Source: CAVYXA01 sp963846775
Lineage (GTDB): Bacteria > Verrucomicrobiota > Verrucomicrobiia > Chthoniobacterales > UBA10450
NCBI GenBank assembly: GCA_963846775.1
Contig: CAWJXB010000006.1
Location: forward strand, 744,001 to 808,000
Direction of reading: 5' to 3'
DNA length: 64,000 nucleotides
In this document: piece after piece, positions 25,512 to 33,310 of the stretch
Layout of the letters: each line of letters starts with the position of its first letter
Numbering within the stretch: the stretch's first letter is position 1
The notes under the pieces: model-generated
Databases searched by the model: none
Told to the model about the DNA's origin: nothing
The model's input: only the letters and a program-made list of their open reading frames with translations
Made by a program: the position numbers and the translations under genes

Positions 25512-26750
25512 ATGTTCGGCGAAATCATAAAGATGGCCCTGGCCTCGCTCGGCGTAAACAAGTTGCGCTCCGCCCTGACCATGATCGGCATTACCATCGG
25601 CGTTTTCTCCGTGATTTCGGTCATGACCGCGGTCGGCGCGCTGCAAAATTCGATTGAGAATGGCATCAGTTTTTTCGGCGCGAATATTTTCCAGTTCGCC
25701 AAGTATCCCGCCCAGGTGAACGTCAACGGTGATGAAAGAAAGAAGTACCAGAACCGGCACAACGTCACTTATCAGCAAGCGCTACATTACCAGAAGTTGA
25801 TGGAAGGATATGCCCGCGAGATTTGCCTCAAAGTCTTCGGTTACGAAATCAAAGGACAAGCCGTTTACAACGGCGTGAAGACAACGCCGAGTCTGCTTCT
25901 GGTCGGAACCAATCGCAGTTTTCTCGCCGCCAACGCTTTCACCCTCGGCTATGGCCGGAACCTGAATGACGAAGATGTCGACCTTTCGCGGCGGGTGCTC
26001 GTCGTCGGAAGAGTCGTGGAGAAACGGTTGTTCCCGCACGAGTCGCCGATCGGAAAGGTGATCCGGCTGAACGGACACACTTACACGATCGTTGGTGTGA
26101 TGAGTGAAAAAGGAACATCGTTCGGCATGAGCCAGGACGATATTTGCATCATGCCGATCACGCGCTTTTTCGAAGACTACGGCGAAGCGAAACGGACGGT
26201 GAACATCGCGACCCAGGCGTTCTCAGCCGAGATGTACAATCGGACCTTCGACCATGCCATCGGCGCAATGCGGATCGCGCGCGGCTTGAAAGCGAACCAG
26301 GAAAACGATTTCGAGATTTACTCCAACGATTCGCTCAAGAGCGCGTTCATCTCGGTCGCGGGCGTCGTGCGAGTCGGTGCCTTTGTCATCAGCGGGATCG
26401 CGCTCGTCGCGGCCGGGATCGGCATCATGAACATCATGCTCGTCAGCGTGACCGAGCGGACGAAGGAGATCGGCGTCCGCAAATCCATTGGCGCGCGGAG
26501 CAAAGATATTCTGCGGCAATTTCTGGCCGAAGCCGTTTTCATTTCCGAAGCCGGCGGCATTCTCGGGATCGTGCTCGGCATTTTCATGGGCGATCTCGTC
26601 GCCGTGTGGCTGAAGGTGGATACGATTTTCCCGATCGGCTGGGCCATTGCCGGCGTGGTAGTCTGCTCTGCCATCGGTATCGGTTTCGGTCTCTACCCCG
26701 CCTACCGCGCCGCCAATCTCGATCCGATCGAAGCGCTTCGCTACGAATAG
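25512..26750 (+). CDS. MacB-like ABC transporter permease 2
   Basis: 412 aa with the same layout as permease 1: first membrane segment about 22-45 (ALTMIGITIGVFSVISVMTA), a periplasmic domain (SPIGKVIRLNGHTYTIVGV), then three segments and the ending GLYPAYRAANLDPIEALRYE. The coupling motif is VTERTKEIGVRKSIGARSKD. Start at the ATG at 25512 (MFGEIIKMALASL). Last gene of the efflux operon. Possible cargoes are macrolides, peptides or lipoproteins; the sequence does not tell which. Confidence 0.9.
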   Translation: MFGEIIKMALASLGVNKLRSALTMIGITIGVFSVISVMTAVGALQNSIENGISFFGANIFQFAKYPAQVNVNGDERKKYQNRHNVTYQQALHYQKLMEGYAREICLKVFGYEIKGQAVYNGVKTTPSLLLVGTNRSFLAANAFTLGYGRNLNDEDVDLSRRVLVVGRVVEKRLFPHESPIGKVIRLNGHTYTIVGVMSEKGTSFGMSQDDICIMPITRFFEDYGEAKRTVNIATQAFSAEMYNRTFDHAIGAMRIARGLKANQENDFEIYSNDSLKSAFISVAGVVRVGAFVISGIALVAAGIGIMNIMLVSVTERTKEIGVRKSIGARSKDILRQFLAEAVFISEAGGILGIVLGIFMGDLVAVWLKVDTIFPIGWAIAGVVVCSAIGIGFGLYPAYRAANLDPIEALRYE

Positions 26751-27095
26751 CAATTTAGAGCGGTTTAAATTAAACCGCACCCGCTGTAGCCACGGCCCTG
26801 CGGGCCGTCTTGTTGGTGTGGGAAAACAACGCTTGGTGAGACCGGCCACAGGGCTGCCCACCGGACGGATTCGTCCTGCGGCGAACCGATGGCTACAACA
26901 TTGGACTAGCGTAAGTAAGGCTGCCTGCTCTCCGCGTTTGCTATTTGCTAATCCATCCCGAGTTTTCTCTGAATTCTGAGAAGCCGCGGCGATGGCGTCT
27001 CCACTCTGCCAGCTTGCCAACACTGGCGCGGAGCTAAAAACATAGCCGGCCCAATTTCGGCGCTCTGTCTGACTTCTGACCTCTGACCTTCTACC
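26751..27095. repeat. Gene-free stretch with the GTAGCCACGG repeat
   Basis: No gene is supported between the efflux operon and intI. It contains CTGTAGCCACGGCCC-type left and GATGGCTACAAC-type right arms (about 26785-26900), the same design as the element at about 40868-40948, and near 27064-27090 a run of CTGACCTCTGACC words of a third family. One of these hairpins may end the efflux transcript. Confidence 0.55.
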
Positions 27096-28082
27096 TCAGT
27101 CCAACGGACTCTTTACTCCAATCCCCGGCTTGTTCAGCACGTGTGTATAAATCATCGTCGTGCTCACATCCTTGTGACCTAGCAATTCCTGCACGGTCCG
27201 AATGTCGTACCCATTCTCCAGCAAATGCGTCGCGAAACTGTGCCGCAGCGTGTGGCACGTCGCCGCCTTGGCTATCCCGGATGCCCGCACTGCCCCTTTC
27301 ATAGCCAGTTGCAGTGAGCTTTCCTCCATATGGTGCCGCCGTTTCTGGCCACTACGCGGGTCCGTTGATATGCGTGCCGATGGAAAAACGTATTGCCAGG
27401 CCCATTCCCGTTGTGCGCTGGGATATTTTCTCTCCAAGGCATTGGGCAGATACACGCTGCCGAATCCCGCTTCCAAATCCTCTTCATGGTGGGCTTTTAC
27501 CTTCTGTAAATGGCGCTCCAGCCGGTGCGTCAGCGCCACCGGAAGCATGGTGATCCTGTCTTTGGCGCCTTTGCCATCGCGGACCACAATGTGCGCGTAG
27601 GCGAAATCCACATCTTTTACCCGCAAACGCACACACTCCATCAGACGCAACCCGCTTCCATAGAGAAGCTCCGCCATGAGTCTGTGTGTTCCGTGGAGAT
27701 GGCCCAGAATCGTCTGTACCTCGTCGCGAGTGAGCACGACCGGAACACGCTTCGGTTGGCTGGCCCGCTCTACCGCTTCGAGCCACCCTATCTCCTGTTT
27801 CAACACTTGCTGGTATAAGAACAGCAGTGCGCTCAGGGCCTGGTTCTGGGTCGATGCCGCCACTTTGCCATCCCGTGCCAACGAAGTAAGAAACTGGGTC
27901 ACCTCGGCTTCCCCCATCTCGGCAGGATGCCGTTTGTTGTGAAAGAGGATGTAGCGCCGAATCCAATCGGTGTAGGTCTGCTCGGTGCGAAAACTGTAAT
28001 GTTTTCGCCGGAGCACGTCCCGGACGCGATCTAGCAATTTGGGATTGCCTCGGCTGGAAGCAGTCGGTAAGCTCACGGGCAT
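27096..28082 (-). CDS. intI: Integron integrase
   Basis: Tyrosine site-specific recombinase that inserts and excises gene cassettes by attI x attC and attC x attC recombination. From the ATG at 28082 it is 328 aa. Upstream, AAAGGA lies about 10 bases before the ATG. An N-terminal SAM-like domain (KHYSFRTEQTYTDWIRRYIL) is followed by the catalytic domain with Arg in LLYGSGLRLMECVRLRVKD, His-Arg in TCHTLRHSFATHLLENG, His in LLGHKDVSTTM and the Tyr nucleophile in MIYTHV. Between the catalytic boxes lies the extra segment specific to integron integrases (ALERKYPSAQREWAWQYVFP). It is divergent from the cassettes, the classical arrangement. Confidence 0.95.
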   Translation of the reverse strand: MPVSLPTASSRGNPKLLDRVRDVLRRKHYSFRTEQTYTDWIRRYILFHNKRHPAEMGEAEVTQFLTSLARDGKVAASTQNQALSALLFLYQQVLKQEIGWLEAVERASQPKRVPVVLTRDEVQTILGHLHGTHRLMAELLYGSGLRLMECVRLRVKDVDFAYAHIVVRDGKGAKDRITMLPVALTHRLERHLQKVKAHHEEDLEAGFGSVYLPNALERKYPSAQREWAWQYVFPSARISTDPRSGQKRRHHMEESSLQLAMKGAVRASGIAKAATCHTLRHSFATHLLENGYDIRTVQELLGHKDVSTTMIYTHVLNKPGIGVKSPLD

Positions 28083-28126
28083 GTTTACGATCCTTTCTGT
28101 TCCCTTCGAAAAAGCAAGCGGATTAG

Positions 28127-28187
28127 GCCGAATTATTCCCCTTTTTCCAAGAAAATGCCGAATTATTCGGCCCACTTCTCGTTAGAC
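28127..28187 (+). other. attI-like recombination region
   Basis: The first cassette joins at GTTAGAC (28181-28187), the core GTTRRRY. Upstream are two direct copies of GCCGAATTATTC, 28127-28138 and 28157-28168, 30 bases apart. The second is part of the palindrome GCCGAAT-T-ATTCGGC (28157-28171). Direct repeats before the core are typical integrase-binding sites of attI. The same DNA is the 5' leader of intI, so it could also be an operator. Assignment rests on position and pattern only. Confidence 0.65.
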
Positions 28188-28200
28188 ATAAAGGTGTATC

Positions 28201-28708
28201 GTGGGCATCCTGGCAAAACTGTTCGGAGCGACCTCGCGCGAGGAGTTGAAAGGCATCGCGCTCGGTCGGGATGCGGCGTGGGAAGTATCGCCAGCGCGCG
28301 ATTTTCCTTCACTGCTTCGAGCTTTCCCGCTTCTCCTACCCGACGACGCAGTCCTCTACCTCGAAGGCGGTTCACCGCCACAGGACATCAAGACCTTTTT
28401 GGACGCTCACTGCGTGCCAGAAAGGTCGCATGTCGCGATGGGCACGATTTGGCCAAGACCGCATTCGTTTCATCTCCCAGCCAGCGCTGAGAACCTGAGC
28501 TCAGCTTGCAGCACTCGCCGAGAAGTGCGCGGCCATGCAGATTGCCGTCCACTTGCATGCGTACGGACAGGGCCGCGTCCTTCTGGAATGGTATGATGCG
28601 TTCTGGAAGGACCCGTTCTATCTTTCAGAAGCCATCCCCGAAGATCGCGTGAGAGCATTCTCCTCGGCACTTGGATTAGCCTACCAGAGAACGAAACAGA
28701 ATGTCTAA
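28201..28708 (+). pseudogene. Cassette 1: unknown protein, frameshifted
   Basis: Starts at a GTG (28201), 14 bases after the cassette junction. The first frame gives about 100 sensible residues (MGILAKLFGATSREELKGIA..., HVAMGTIWPRPHSFHLPAS). From about 28499 the sense continues in the next frame (LAALAEKCAAMQIAVHLHAY, WKDPFYLSEAIPEDR) to a TAA that lies inside the attC R'' box. The two parts together would be about 168 aa. One base is extra or missing near 28495-28505. No family is recognised. It is the first, hence most expressed, cassette. Confidence 0.6.
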
Positions 28709-28825
28709 CCAGTCAGTGGAGCTAACCGCCACCCGCCGTGCGTTCACGTTTTCGATGGCCAAAACATTTTCACTTCGAGCCACGCTCGCTCTCGGTGGCG
28801 GTAGCTCACTTCTGTCTCGTTAGAT
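28703..28825 (+). other. attC site 1 (123 bp)
   Basis: R'' GTCTAAC, R' GTTAGAT. The arm GTGGAGCTAACCGCCACC pairs with GGTGGCGGTAGCTCAC, leaving an unpaired G and A, which is the extrahelical-base pattern of functional attC. Nearly the same sequence as sites 2, 6 and 9. Confidence 0.9.
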
Positions 28826-29153
28826 GGTGAGCATGTCGCTCGGCGTTGTCTTCTTAGTCATGGGGGCAGGCGCACTGCTTGCGCTCGCTGGACACATCCG
28901 TTTTCTCTCCATGCTAAGGCGACATGAGCCCGATCTGTGGCACAGCTATCGCCGTCTCGCATTCACATTGGAGCCGTCATATTGGCAGCACCCGAAGCTT
29001 GTCACCGCCGTCTACTCCCGCATTTCCGACCCGCTCGTGAAGGCGGCGCGGCGGATGGATTTGCGCTGCAAATACATCTTTGGCGTTACATCCTTGCTCA
29101 CAGCGCTTATCTTTTGTGCCGTCCACATCATTCCAGCGCTACACGCACAGTGA
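28824..29153 (+). CDS. Cassette 2: small membrane protein, UspB-like layout
   Basis: A 109-aa protein with a hydrophobic N-terminal segment (LGVVFLVMGAGALLALAGHI), a middle with many Arg/His/Tyr residues (LRRHEPDLWHSYRRLAF) and a second membrane segment at the end (YIFGVTSLLTALIFCAVHII). The layout resembles the universal stress protein B family, but similarity is too weak to name it. The first ATG (28824) is formed by the attC core itself (GTTAGATG); a second lies at 28833. Confidence 0.65.
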   Translation: MVSMSLGVVFLVMGAGALLALAGHIRFLSMLRRHEPDLWHSYRRLAFTLEPSYWQHPKLVTAVYSRISDPLVKAARRMDLRCKYIFGVTSLLTALIFCAVHIIPALHAQ

Positions 29154-29166
29154 AGTCACGCAAACC

Positions 29167-29290
29167 ATCTAACCAGTCAGTGGAGCTAACCGCCACCCGT
29201 CGCGCGCTCGCGTTTTTGCATGACTAGAACCTTTTCACTTCGAGCATCACTCGCCCTCGGTGGCGGTAGCTCACTTCTTTCTCGTTAGAC
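29167..29290 (+). other. attC site 2 (124 bp)
   Basis: R'' ATCTAAC, R' GTTAGAC, with the GGAGCTAACCGCCACC / GGTGGCGGTAGCTC arms of the main family of this array. Confidence 0.9.
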
Positions 29291-29294
29291 CGCA

Positions 29295-29579
29295 ATGCCC
29301 TCTTCAGACCTGCTCTGGTTTTTCATCGCTGGTTGGGGCTTGCCGTTCACTGTTTACGTTCTTGCGCAAGTTTTCGTCCCCATCCGGCTGCGCGGTGCTT
29401 GGCGCGGGCTCTCTTTGCTCCCGATTCCGGTCATGGCTTACGTCGTTTACGCAACCGTTGCTGCATTCAAACAACAATCAAACATGTGGCCAATTCTTCT
29501 CATCCTCGTCAGTCCAGTGGCAGCATTTTTCCTCGTCCTTCTGTTCTTCCTCACTCGTAATTGGCGCGATGCAGTCTAA
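29295..29579 (+). CDS. Cassette 3: small membrane protein
   Basis: A 94-aa protein with three hydrophobic segments (LLWFFIAGWGLPFTVYVLAQ, a middle one with SLLPIPVMAYVVYATVAAF, and ILLILVSPVAAFFLVLLFFL) and a short basic tail. ATG five bases after the cassette junction. The stop codon TAA is the one inside the R'' box of the next attC. No family recognised. Confidence 0.65.
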   Translation: MPSSDLLWFFIAGWGLPFTVYVLAQVFVPIRLRGAWRGLSLLPIPVMAYVVYATVAAFKQQSNMWPILLILVSPVAAFFLVLLFFLTRNWRDAV

Positions 29580-29669
29580 CCAATCGATGAAGCCAACGGC
29601 CCCATGGCGAAATAAATTCAATGAGCTTGCAACGGCACCCTGCCGTGGCTTATCTCTTTCTCGTTAGGC
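29574..29669 (+). other. attC site 3 (96 bp)
   Basis: R'' GTCTAAC, R' GTTAGGC. Belongs to a second, shorter family (GATGAAGCCAACGGC left arm, GCCGTGGCTTATCTC right arm) shared only with site 11 in this array. Confidence 0.9.
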
Positions 29670-29718
29670 GACTTGAACTTTCGCGGTCAACAAAAACACA
29701 GTTAAGAAAGGACATGTT

Positions 29719-30021
29719 ATGGTCAAAGTTGCATTATTCGTTCGCTTGGAGGCGAAACCCGGAAAAGAGAAAGAGGTTGAGAACTTCCTGATGGGCGGTC
29801 TTCCTATTGTTATGGAAGAGCCCGCCACCACTGCTTGGTTTGCCATTCGCCTTGGGCCAAACACCTTCGGAATCTTTGATGCCTTCCCGAATGAAGCGGG
29901 CCGGCAAGCGCATCTGTCCGGCAAGGTGGCAGCGGCGCTGATGGCAAAGGCCGGTGAGTTGCTCTCAGAGGCGCCGTCTATAGAGAAAGTTGACGTGCTT
30001 GCGGCAAAGCTGCCCGCCTAA
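29719..30021 (+). CDS. Cassette 4: antibiotic-biosynthesis-monooxygenase-like protein
   Basis: A 100-aa ferredoxin-like-fold protein of the ABM superfamily (MVKVALFVRLEAKPGKEKEV, TAWFAIRLGPNTFGIFDAFP, AALMAKAGELLSEAPSIEKV). Members act on quinones or other small aromatic substrates, often without cofactor. The ATG has AAGGA eight bases upstream. Stop TAA is inside the R'' box. The substrate cannot be told. Confidence 0.8.
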   Translation: MVKVALFVRLEAKPGKEKEVENFLMGGLPIVMEEPATTAWFAIRLGPNTFGIFDAFPNEAGRQAHLSGKVAAALMAKAGELLSEAPSIEKVDVLAAKLPA

Positions 30022-30140
30022 CCAATCGCTGGAGCCAACCGCTGGCCGTTGCGACGTCCACATCTAATTTCTATGAAACAGGTTTCGATGTTAACCTGCC
30101 TCGCTCCCGCCGGCGGTGGCTCAGCTCTTGTTCGTTAGAT
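30016..30140 (+). other. attC site 4 (125 bp)
   Basis: R'' GCCTAAC, R' GTTAGAT; arms GGAGCCAACCGCTGGC and GCCGGCGGTGGCTCAGC. Similar to site 5 in its ends. Confidence 0.9.
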
Positions 30141-30150
30141 ATGCTAAAGC

Positions 30151-30453
30151 ATGTTTGAACGGTCGTTAGATCTGATTTCGCCGGATGGACATCGCGTTAC
30201 GTTCACAGTTTCTTTTGGCCCGCCCTATCCTTCTGGTCAGAGCTATCGGTGTCCGGTCAAGTTCACAGGTTGGGGCACATCTCCGCCAGACATCGCCGGG
30301 TCGGATTCACTCCAAGCGTTGTTGCTCGCTGTCGCGCTCGTCTATAGCATTCTATCCGACTTCGCCTCTCATGGTGGTCGCGTGATGTATCCCGGTACCG
30401 ATTCAGAATATGACTTAAGAAGCTTTAACGAAATTGATCACGACCGCATCTAA
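30151..30453 (+). CDS. Cassette 5: unknown soluble protein
   Basis: A 100-aa protein, no signal or membrane segment. It has an N-terminal beta part (DLISPDGHRVTFTVSFGPPY), then CPVKFTGWG and a helix DSLQALLLAVALVYSILSDF, a layout seen in small uncharacterised proteins of the DUF6968 kind. I am not sure of that link. Stop TAA is in the R'' box of the following attC. Confidence 0.6.
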   Translation: MFERSLDLISPDGHRVTFTVSFGPPYPSGQSYRCPVKFTGWGTSPPDIAGSDSLQALLLAVALVYSILSDFASHGGRVMYPGTDSEYDLRSFNEIDHDRI

Positions 30454-30571
30454 CAAATCGCTGGAGGCAACCGCTGGCCGCTGTGTTGAGTTGCGGTAAT
30501 CTTATGACACAGTCCCTTGTGGTTGTAATGCTCGCTCTCGCCAGCGGCGCCTCAGCTCTGTCTCGTTAGAT
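30448..30571 (+). other. attC site 5 (124 bp)
   Basis: R'' ATCTAAC, R' GTTAGAT. Arms GGAGGCAACCGCTGG and CCAGCGGCGCCTCAGC. Its 3' end supplies the ATG of the next gene (GTTAGATGG). Confidence 0.9.
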
Positions 30572-30833
30572 GGTGAAGCCTCTTCTTGTCTTCAGACGAC
30601 GACGTTGGATAGCGCTTTCAGGCGCGCTTGGCCTTGGATTGCTCGTCGTAGCCGCGCTAGTGGCTCGTTTCTTCTTCCCCGCCGCTATCCCGTTATTTGT
30701 CGGACTCGGTATCGTGCTATTTGTCGGTGGATGGCTTCAGTATCGTTGCCCGTTCTGCGGACGGTTCCCGGAGGCTGAGATTCCTCTTTTCTACCCACAG
30801 ACCTGTTGCCACTGTGGGGAAAAGCTTCGATGA
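30570..30833 (+). CDS. Cassette 6: membrane protein with a C-terminal zinc ribbon
   Basis: An 87-aa protein: basic N-terminus, two close membrane segments (ALSGALGLGLLVVAALVARF and AIPLFVGLGIVLFVGGWLQY), then a four-cysteine ribbon (YRCPFCGRF and TCCHCGEKL). The ATG is created by the attC core. Function unknown; a similar membrane/zinc-ribbon pairing occurs in cassette 15. Confidence 0.65.
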   Translation: MVKPLLVFRRRRWIALSGALGLGLLVVAALVARFFFPAAIPLFVGLGIVLFVGGWLQYRCPFCGRFPEAEIPLFYPQTCCHCGEKLR

Positions 30834-30846
30834 AGCCACGCCAACC

Positions 30847-30969
30847 ATCTAACCAGGCAGTGGAGCGAACGGCCACCCGTCGCGCGTTCACATTTCGCGT
30901 GGCTAATGGGCACGCACTTCGAGCCACGCGCGGTCTCGGTGGCCGTCGCTCACTTTATTCTCGTTAGAC
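30847..30969 (+). other. attC site 6 (123 bp)
   Basis: R'' ATCTAAC, R' GTTAGAC. Main family; arms GGAGCGAACGGCCACC and GGTGGCCGTCGCTCAC show compensating changes relative to sites 1 and 2 (C-G swap on both arms), so the stem is under selection. Confidence 0.9.
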
Positions 30970-31056
30970 CTGAGCCCATCATCCACTCGTCCTCCGCGAT
31001 TCGGGGTCAAGAATCTTGAATTGACAATCAACAGTTATTCTGAGCAGACTTCGCGC

Positions 31057-31668
31057 ATGGGAGGTTTCAGATCGGCGCTGATAGGCTTTATCGGGGCATT
31101 GCTGATCGGCTGCGGCTTTTCCGTCTCATCAGCGTGGGCGGGATACATCATAACACTTGAGCAAGTCGGGCCCAGCGTTGTGGCGACCGGAAACGGAGCC
31201 ATCGACCTGGCCGGTCTGACTGTTTACGCCAATCTCGGTTACCCTCCCTACATTCAACCGAACATCGGGAGAATATGGACGGGGGCCATGTATTCTAATG
31301 CAACTGCCTACACCGGGGCCAGCGGGCCGACGAGTTTCGGGACTGGGACCGGCACAGCCGCCAACAGCGCCAGCGGTGACTGGGTCGGCATAGGACCCTT
31401 AGACCTCCTCGACGGCCTTGTTTTCGTGCCACTCGGCTATATCTCCGGCAGTCCTTTGTCTGATTCCGCCACCTATGACAATGCGACTTTCAGCAGCCTC
31501 GGCGTGACGCCCGGAACCTACGAATGGACGTGGGGGATAGGACAGAACCAGAACTTCACTCTTATCGCAGTGCCCGAACCTCGGGCCGGTCTTCTTCTCG
31601 GATTTGGCCTTTTGTTATTGGTCGGCATGAGATTGCGCAAATTCCGCGCTGGCTCAGGCGCTGCCTAA
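31057..31668 (+). CDS. Cassette 7: PEP-CTERM-like exported protein
   Basis: A 203-aa protein from the ATG at 31057 (an in-frame TTG at 31021 is possible). Signal peptide FIGALLIGCGFSVSSAWAGY; a Gly/Ser/Thr/Asn-rich mature part. The C-terminus is a sorting signal of the exosortase type: AVPEPRAGLLLGFGLLLLVG then RLRKFR. So a mobile cassette carries a surface-protein gene that depends on the host exosortase. A host-encoded PEP-CTERM protein lies at 19.2 kb. The stop is inside the R'' box of the next attC. Confidence 0.75.
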   Translation: MGGFRSALIGFIGALLIGCGFSVSSAWAGYIITLEQVGPSVVATGNGAIDLAGLTVYANLGYPPYIQPNIGRIWTGAMYSNATAYTGASGPTSFGTGTGTAANSASGDWVGIGPLDLLDGLVFVPLGYISGSPLSDSATYDNATFSSLGVTPGTYEWTWGIGQNQNFTLIAVPEPRAGLLLGFGLLLLVGMRLRKFRAGSGAA

Positions 31669-31786
31669 CCAAACGCTGGAGCGAACCCCTAACCGGCTCC
31701 GACAACTTATTCGCGATTACGTCAACACTGCAATCCGAAGCTTTGCTCGCTCTCGTTAGCGGTCGCTCAGCTTGTTCTCGTTAGGT
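31663..31786 (+). other. attC site 7 (124 bp)
   Basis: R'' GCCTAAC, R' GTTAGGT; arms GGAGCGAACCCCTAACC and GTTAGCGGTCGCTCAGC. A second GTTAGC inside the right arm should not be mistaken for the core. Confidence 0.85.
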
Positions 31787-31788
31787 CT

Positions 31789-32580
31789 ATGCGCACACTC
31801 TTCGCGATCATTTTGTCTCTTCTGCTCGCGGGTTGCAGACAAAAGGTTAAAGAAGTCCCGCCTTTTCAAATCATCGCCACCGATTCCGGATTCGAAGCGC
31901 CGGGCGGACTGGCCGCCGGGATGCGCCATATTATTTTTGAGAATCGCGGCTCGAAAATTCACGAGGCCATGCTTGTCCGGCTGGCCAAGGGAATGACTCC
32001 CGACGATTACCAAGCGGAATTGAAAAAGGGCGAACAGTTTCCGAAAGGCGCACTCGATTATTCCGGACCAGGCTCCACCTCGCCCGGACGAACCGCCGAG
32101 ATGTGGTTGAAGGTTGATCCCGGGAAGTACGTGCTGATTTGTTGGAACCACCCCAAGACAGTCAAGCTTCATCCGTTCACCGTGGAAGACGTGGGCGCCA
32201 TCGACGATCAACCGCCCCGGGAAGATGTGGTGTTAAAGCTGATCGATTATCGATTCGAGCTGAGCCGGCCTTTAGGCAAAGGAACCCAGGTGATTCGGGT
32301 CGAAACGCCGGGGCCATCGATGCATGAGCTCGATTTCTTTCGCCTTCATGACGGTCAAACCGCGGCGGACGTGCATCGCTGGTCCAAGGGAAAGGACACC
32401 GACCAGGCACCCTTCGAGGCGCTCGGTGGCGCACTCGATAATCACGACATTACGCGCGTGGTCTGGCTGAGAAAGGAATTCGCCCCGGGCCGCTATGTGT
32501 TGCACTGCGAAATGCCGATTGCCAACACCAAGCTCAGGCACGATGACGTCGGAATGATACAGGAAATCGAGATCAAGTAG
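31789..32580 (+). CDS. Cassette 8: cupredoxin-like lipoprotein
   Basis: A 263-aa protein with a lipoprotein signal (LFAIILSLLLAGCRQK; lipobox LLAGC, Cys 16). Two related beta domains follow: the first has FENRGSKIHEAMLVRLAKGM and GKYVLICWNHPKTVKLHPF, the second VETPGPSMHELDFFRLHDG and GRYVLHCEMPI. The His/Cys/Met positions recall copper-binding cupredoxin folds, but whether metal is bound is not certain. Expected in the periplasm or outer membrane. The ATG lies two bases after the cassette junction. It is the largest soluble cassette protein apart from the Schlafen-like one. Confidence 0.7.
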   Translation: MRTLFAIILSLLLAGCRQKVKEVPPFQIIATDSGFEAPGGLAAGMRHIIFENRGSKIHEAMLVRLAKGMTPDDYQAELKKGEQFPKGALDYSGPGSTSPGRTAEMWLKVDPGKYVLICWNHPKTVKLHPFTVEDVGAIDDQPPREDVVLKLIDYRFELSRPLGKGTQVIRVETPGPSMHELDFFRLHDGQTAADVHRWSKGKDTDQAPFEALGGALDNHDITRVVWLRKEFAPGRYVLHCEMPIANTKLRHDDVGMIQEIEIK

Positions 32581-32598
32581 AAGATGAACGCCAAAGAG

Positions 32599-32746
32599 AC
32601 CTAACCAGGCAATGGAGCGAACTCCGAAAGCGTTCGCGAGCAGGCTGGCGGACCGCTGTGTGCTCCACTTTTGAGATGATTTCTACCCTTTCACTCCGAG
32701 CGACGCGCGTCCTCGTCCGCCGTCGCTCATCTTGTTCTCGTTAGAC
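32599..32746 (+). other. attC site 8 (148 bp)
   Basis: R'' ACCTAAC, R' GTTAGAC. The longest site; its inner part has a long stem (GCAGGCTGGCGGAC opposite GTCCGCCGTCGCTC). Confidence 0.85.
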
Positions 32747-32748
32747 TC

Positions 32749-33177
32749 ATGAACGCAAGCTCCGGTGATACCGTTATCCGCTACTCGATCAGCAACTCGA
32801 TTGCATTTGTCGTCCTTGGAACCATTCTCCTCGCGCTCAGCGGCTCGATACTCGCTGTCGGCATTTTATCTTTGTGGAGTCTGCTCGCTCTAGTGATGGC
32901 TTTTGTCGCCATCGGCGGTGGTTTGAAAGCCCTGGCGACGCGAAAGCGTTGCCCAATGATTCTTTCGGAAGACCAATTGACCTTTTACCGCAAAGGACAA
33001 CAGGTGTGCGTTCCGATCTCCGAGATCACGCAGGTTTGGTACAATACACGCGGAATCGACAAACGAGTTTCAATCGCCCTGAAAGACAACAGCGTGATTG
33101 ACATTCCAACGTCGTACGGACTTGATCCGCTGCGAAAAAAGATTCAGAAGCATTACGCTTTTTCAGATGCCCGATGA
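32749..33177 (+). CDS. Cassette 9: membrane protein with a PH-like tail
   Basis: A 142-aa protein with two adjacent membrane segments (ISNSIAFVVLGTILLALSGS and ILSLWSLLALVMAFVAIGGG), then a soluble beta-rich tail (PMILSEDQLTFYRKGQQVCV, ITQVWYNTRGIDKRVSIAL) that resembles bacterial PH-domain proteins. ATG two bases after the junction. Function unknown. Confidence 0.65.
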   Translation: MNASSGDTVIRYSISNSIAFVVLGTILLALSGSILAVGILSLWSLLALVMAFVAIGGGLKALATRKRCPMILSEDQLTFYRKGQQVCVPISEITQVWYNTRGIDKRVSIALKDNSVIDIPTSYGLDPLRKKIQKHYAFSDAR

Positions 33178-33300
33178 GTCTAACCAATCGCTCGAGCGAA
33201 CCGCCACCCGTTGCGCGCCCACATTTCAGATGATTAAAACAGTTTCAGTCAAAGCAACGCTCGCCCTCGGTGGCGGTAGCTCACTTCTGTTTCGTTAGAT
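33178..33300 (+). other. attC site 9 (123 bp)
   Basis: R'' GTCTAAC, R' GTTAGAT; main family, with GGTGGCGGTAGCTCAC on the right arm. Confidence 0.9.
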
Positions 33301-33310
33301 CGTATTCTCG

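Noticed and set aside
24468..27023. Long minus-strand open frames over the permease genes and beyond
   Set aside because: They mirror codons of the permeases, have low-complexity His/Arg/Asp-rich products, and cross the gene-free repeat region.
31752..31760. GTTAGCGG as the end of an attC
   Set aside because: It is the inner right arm of site 7 (pairs with the left arm). The true core GTTAGGT lies 26 bases further on at 31780-31786.
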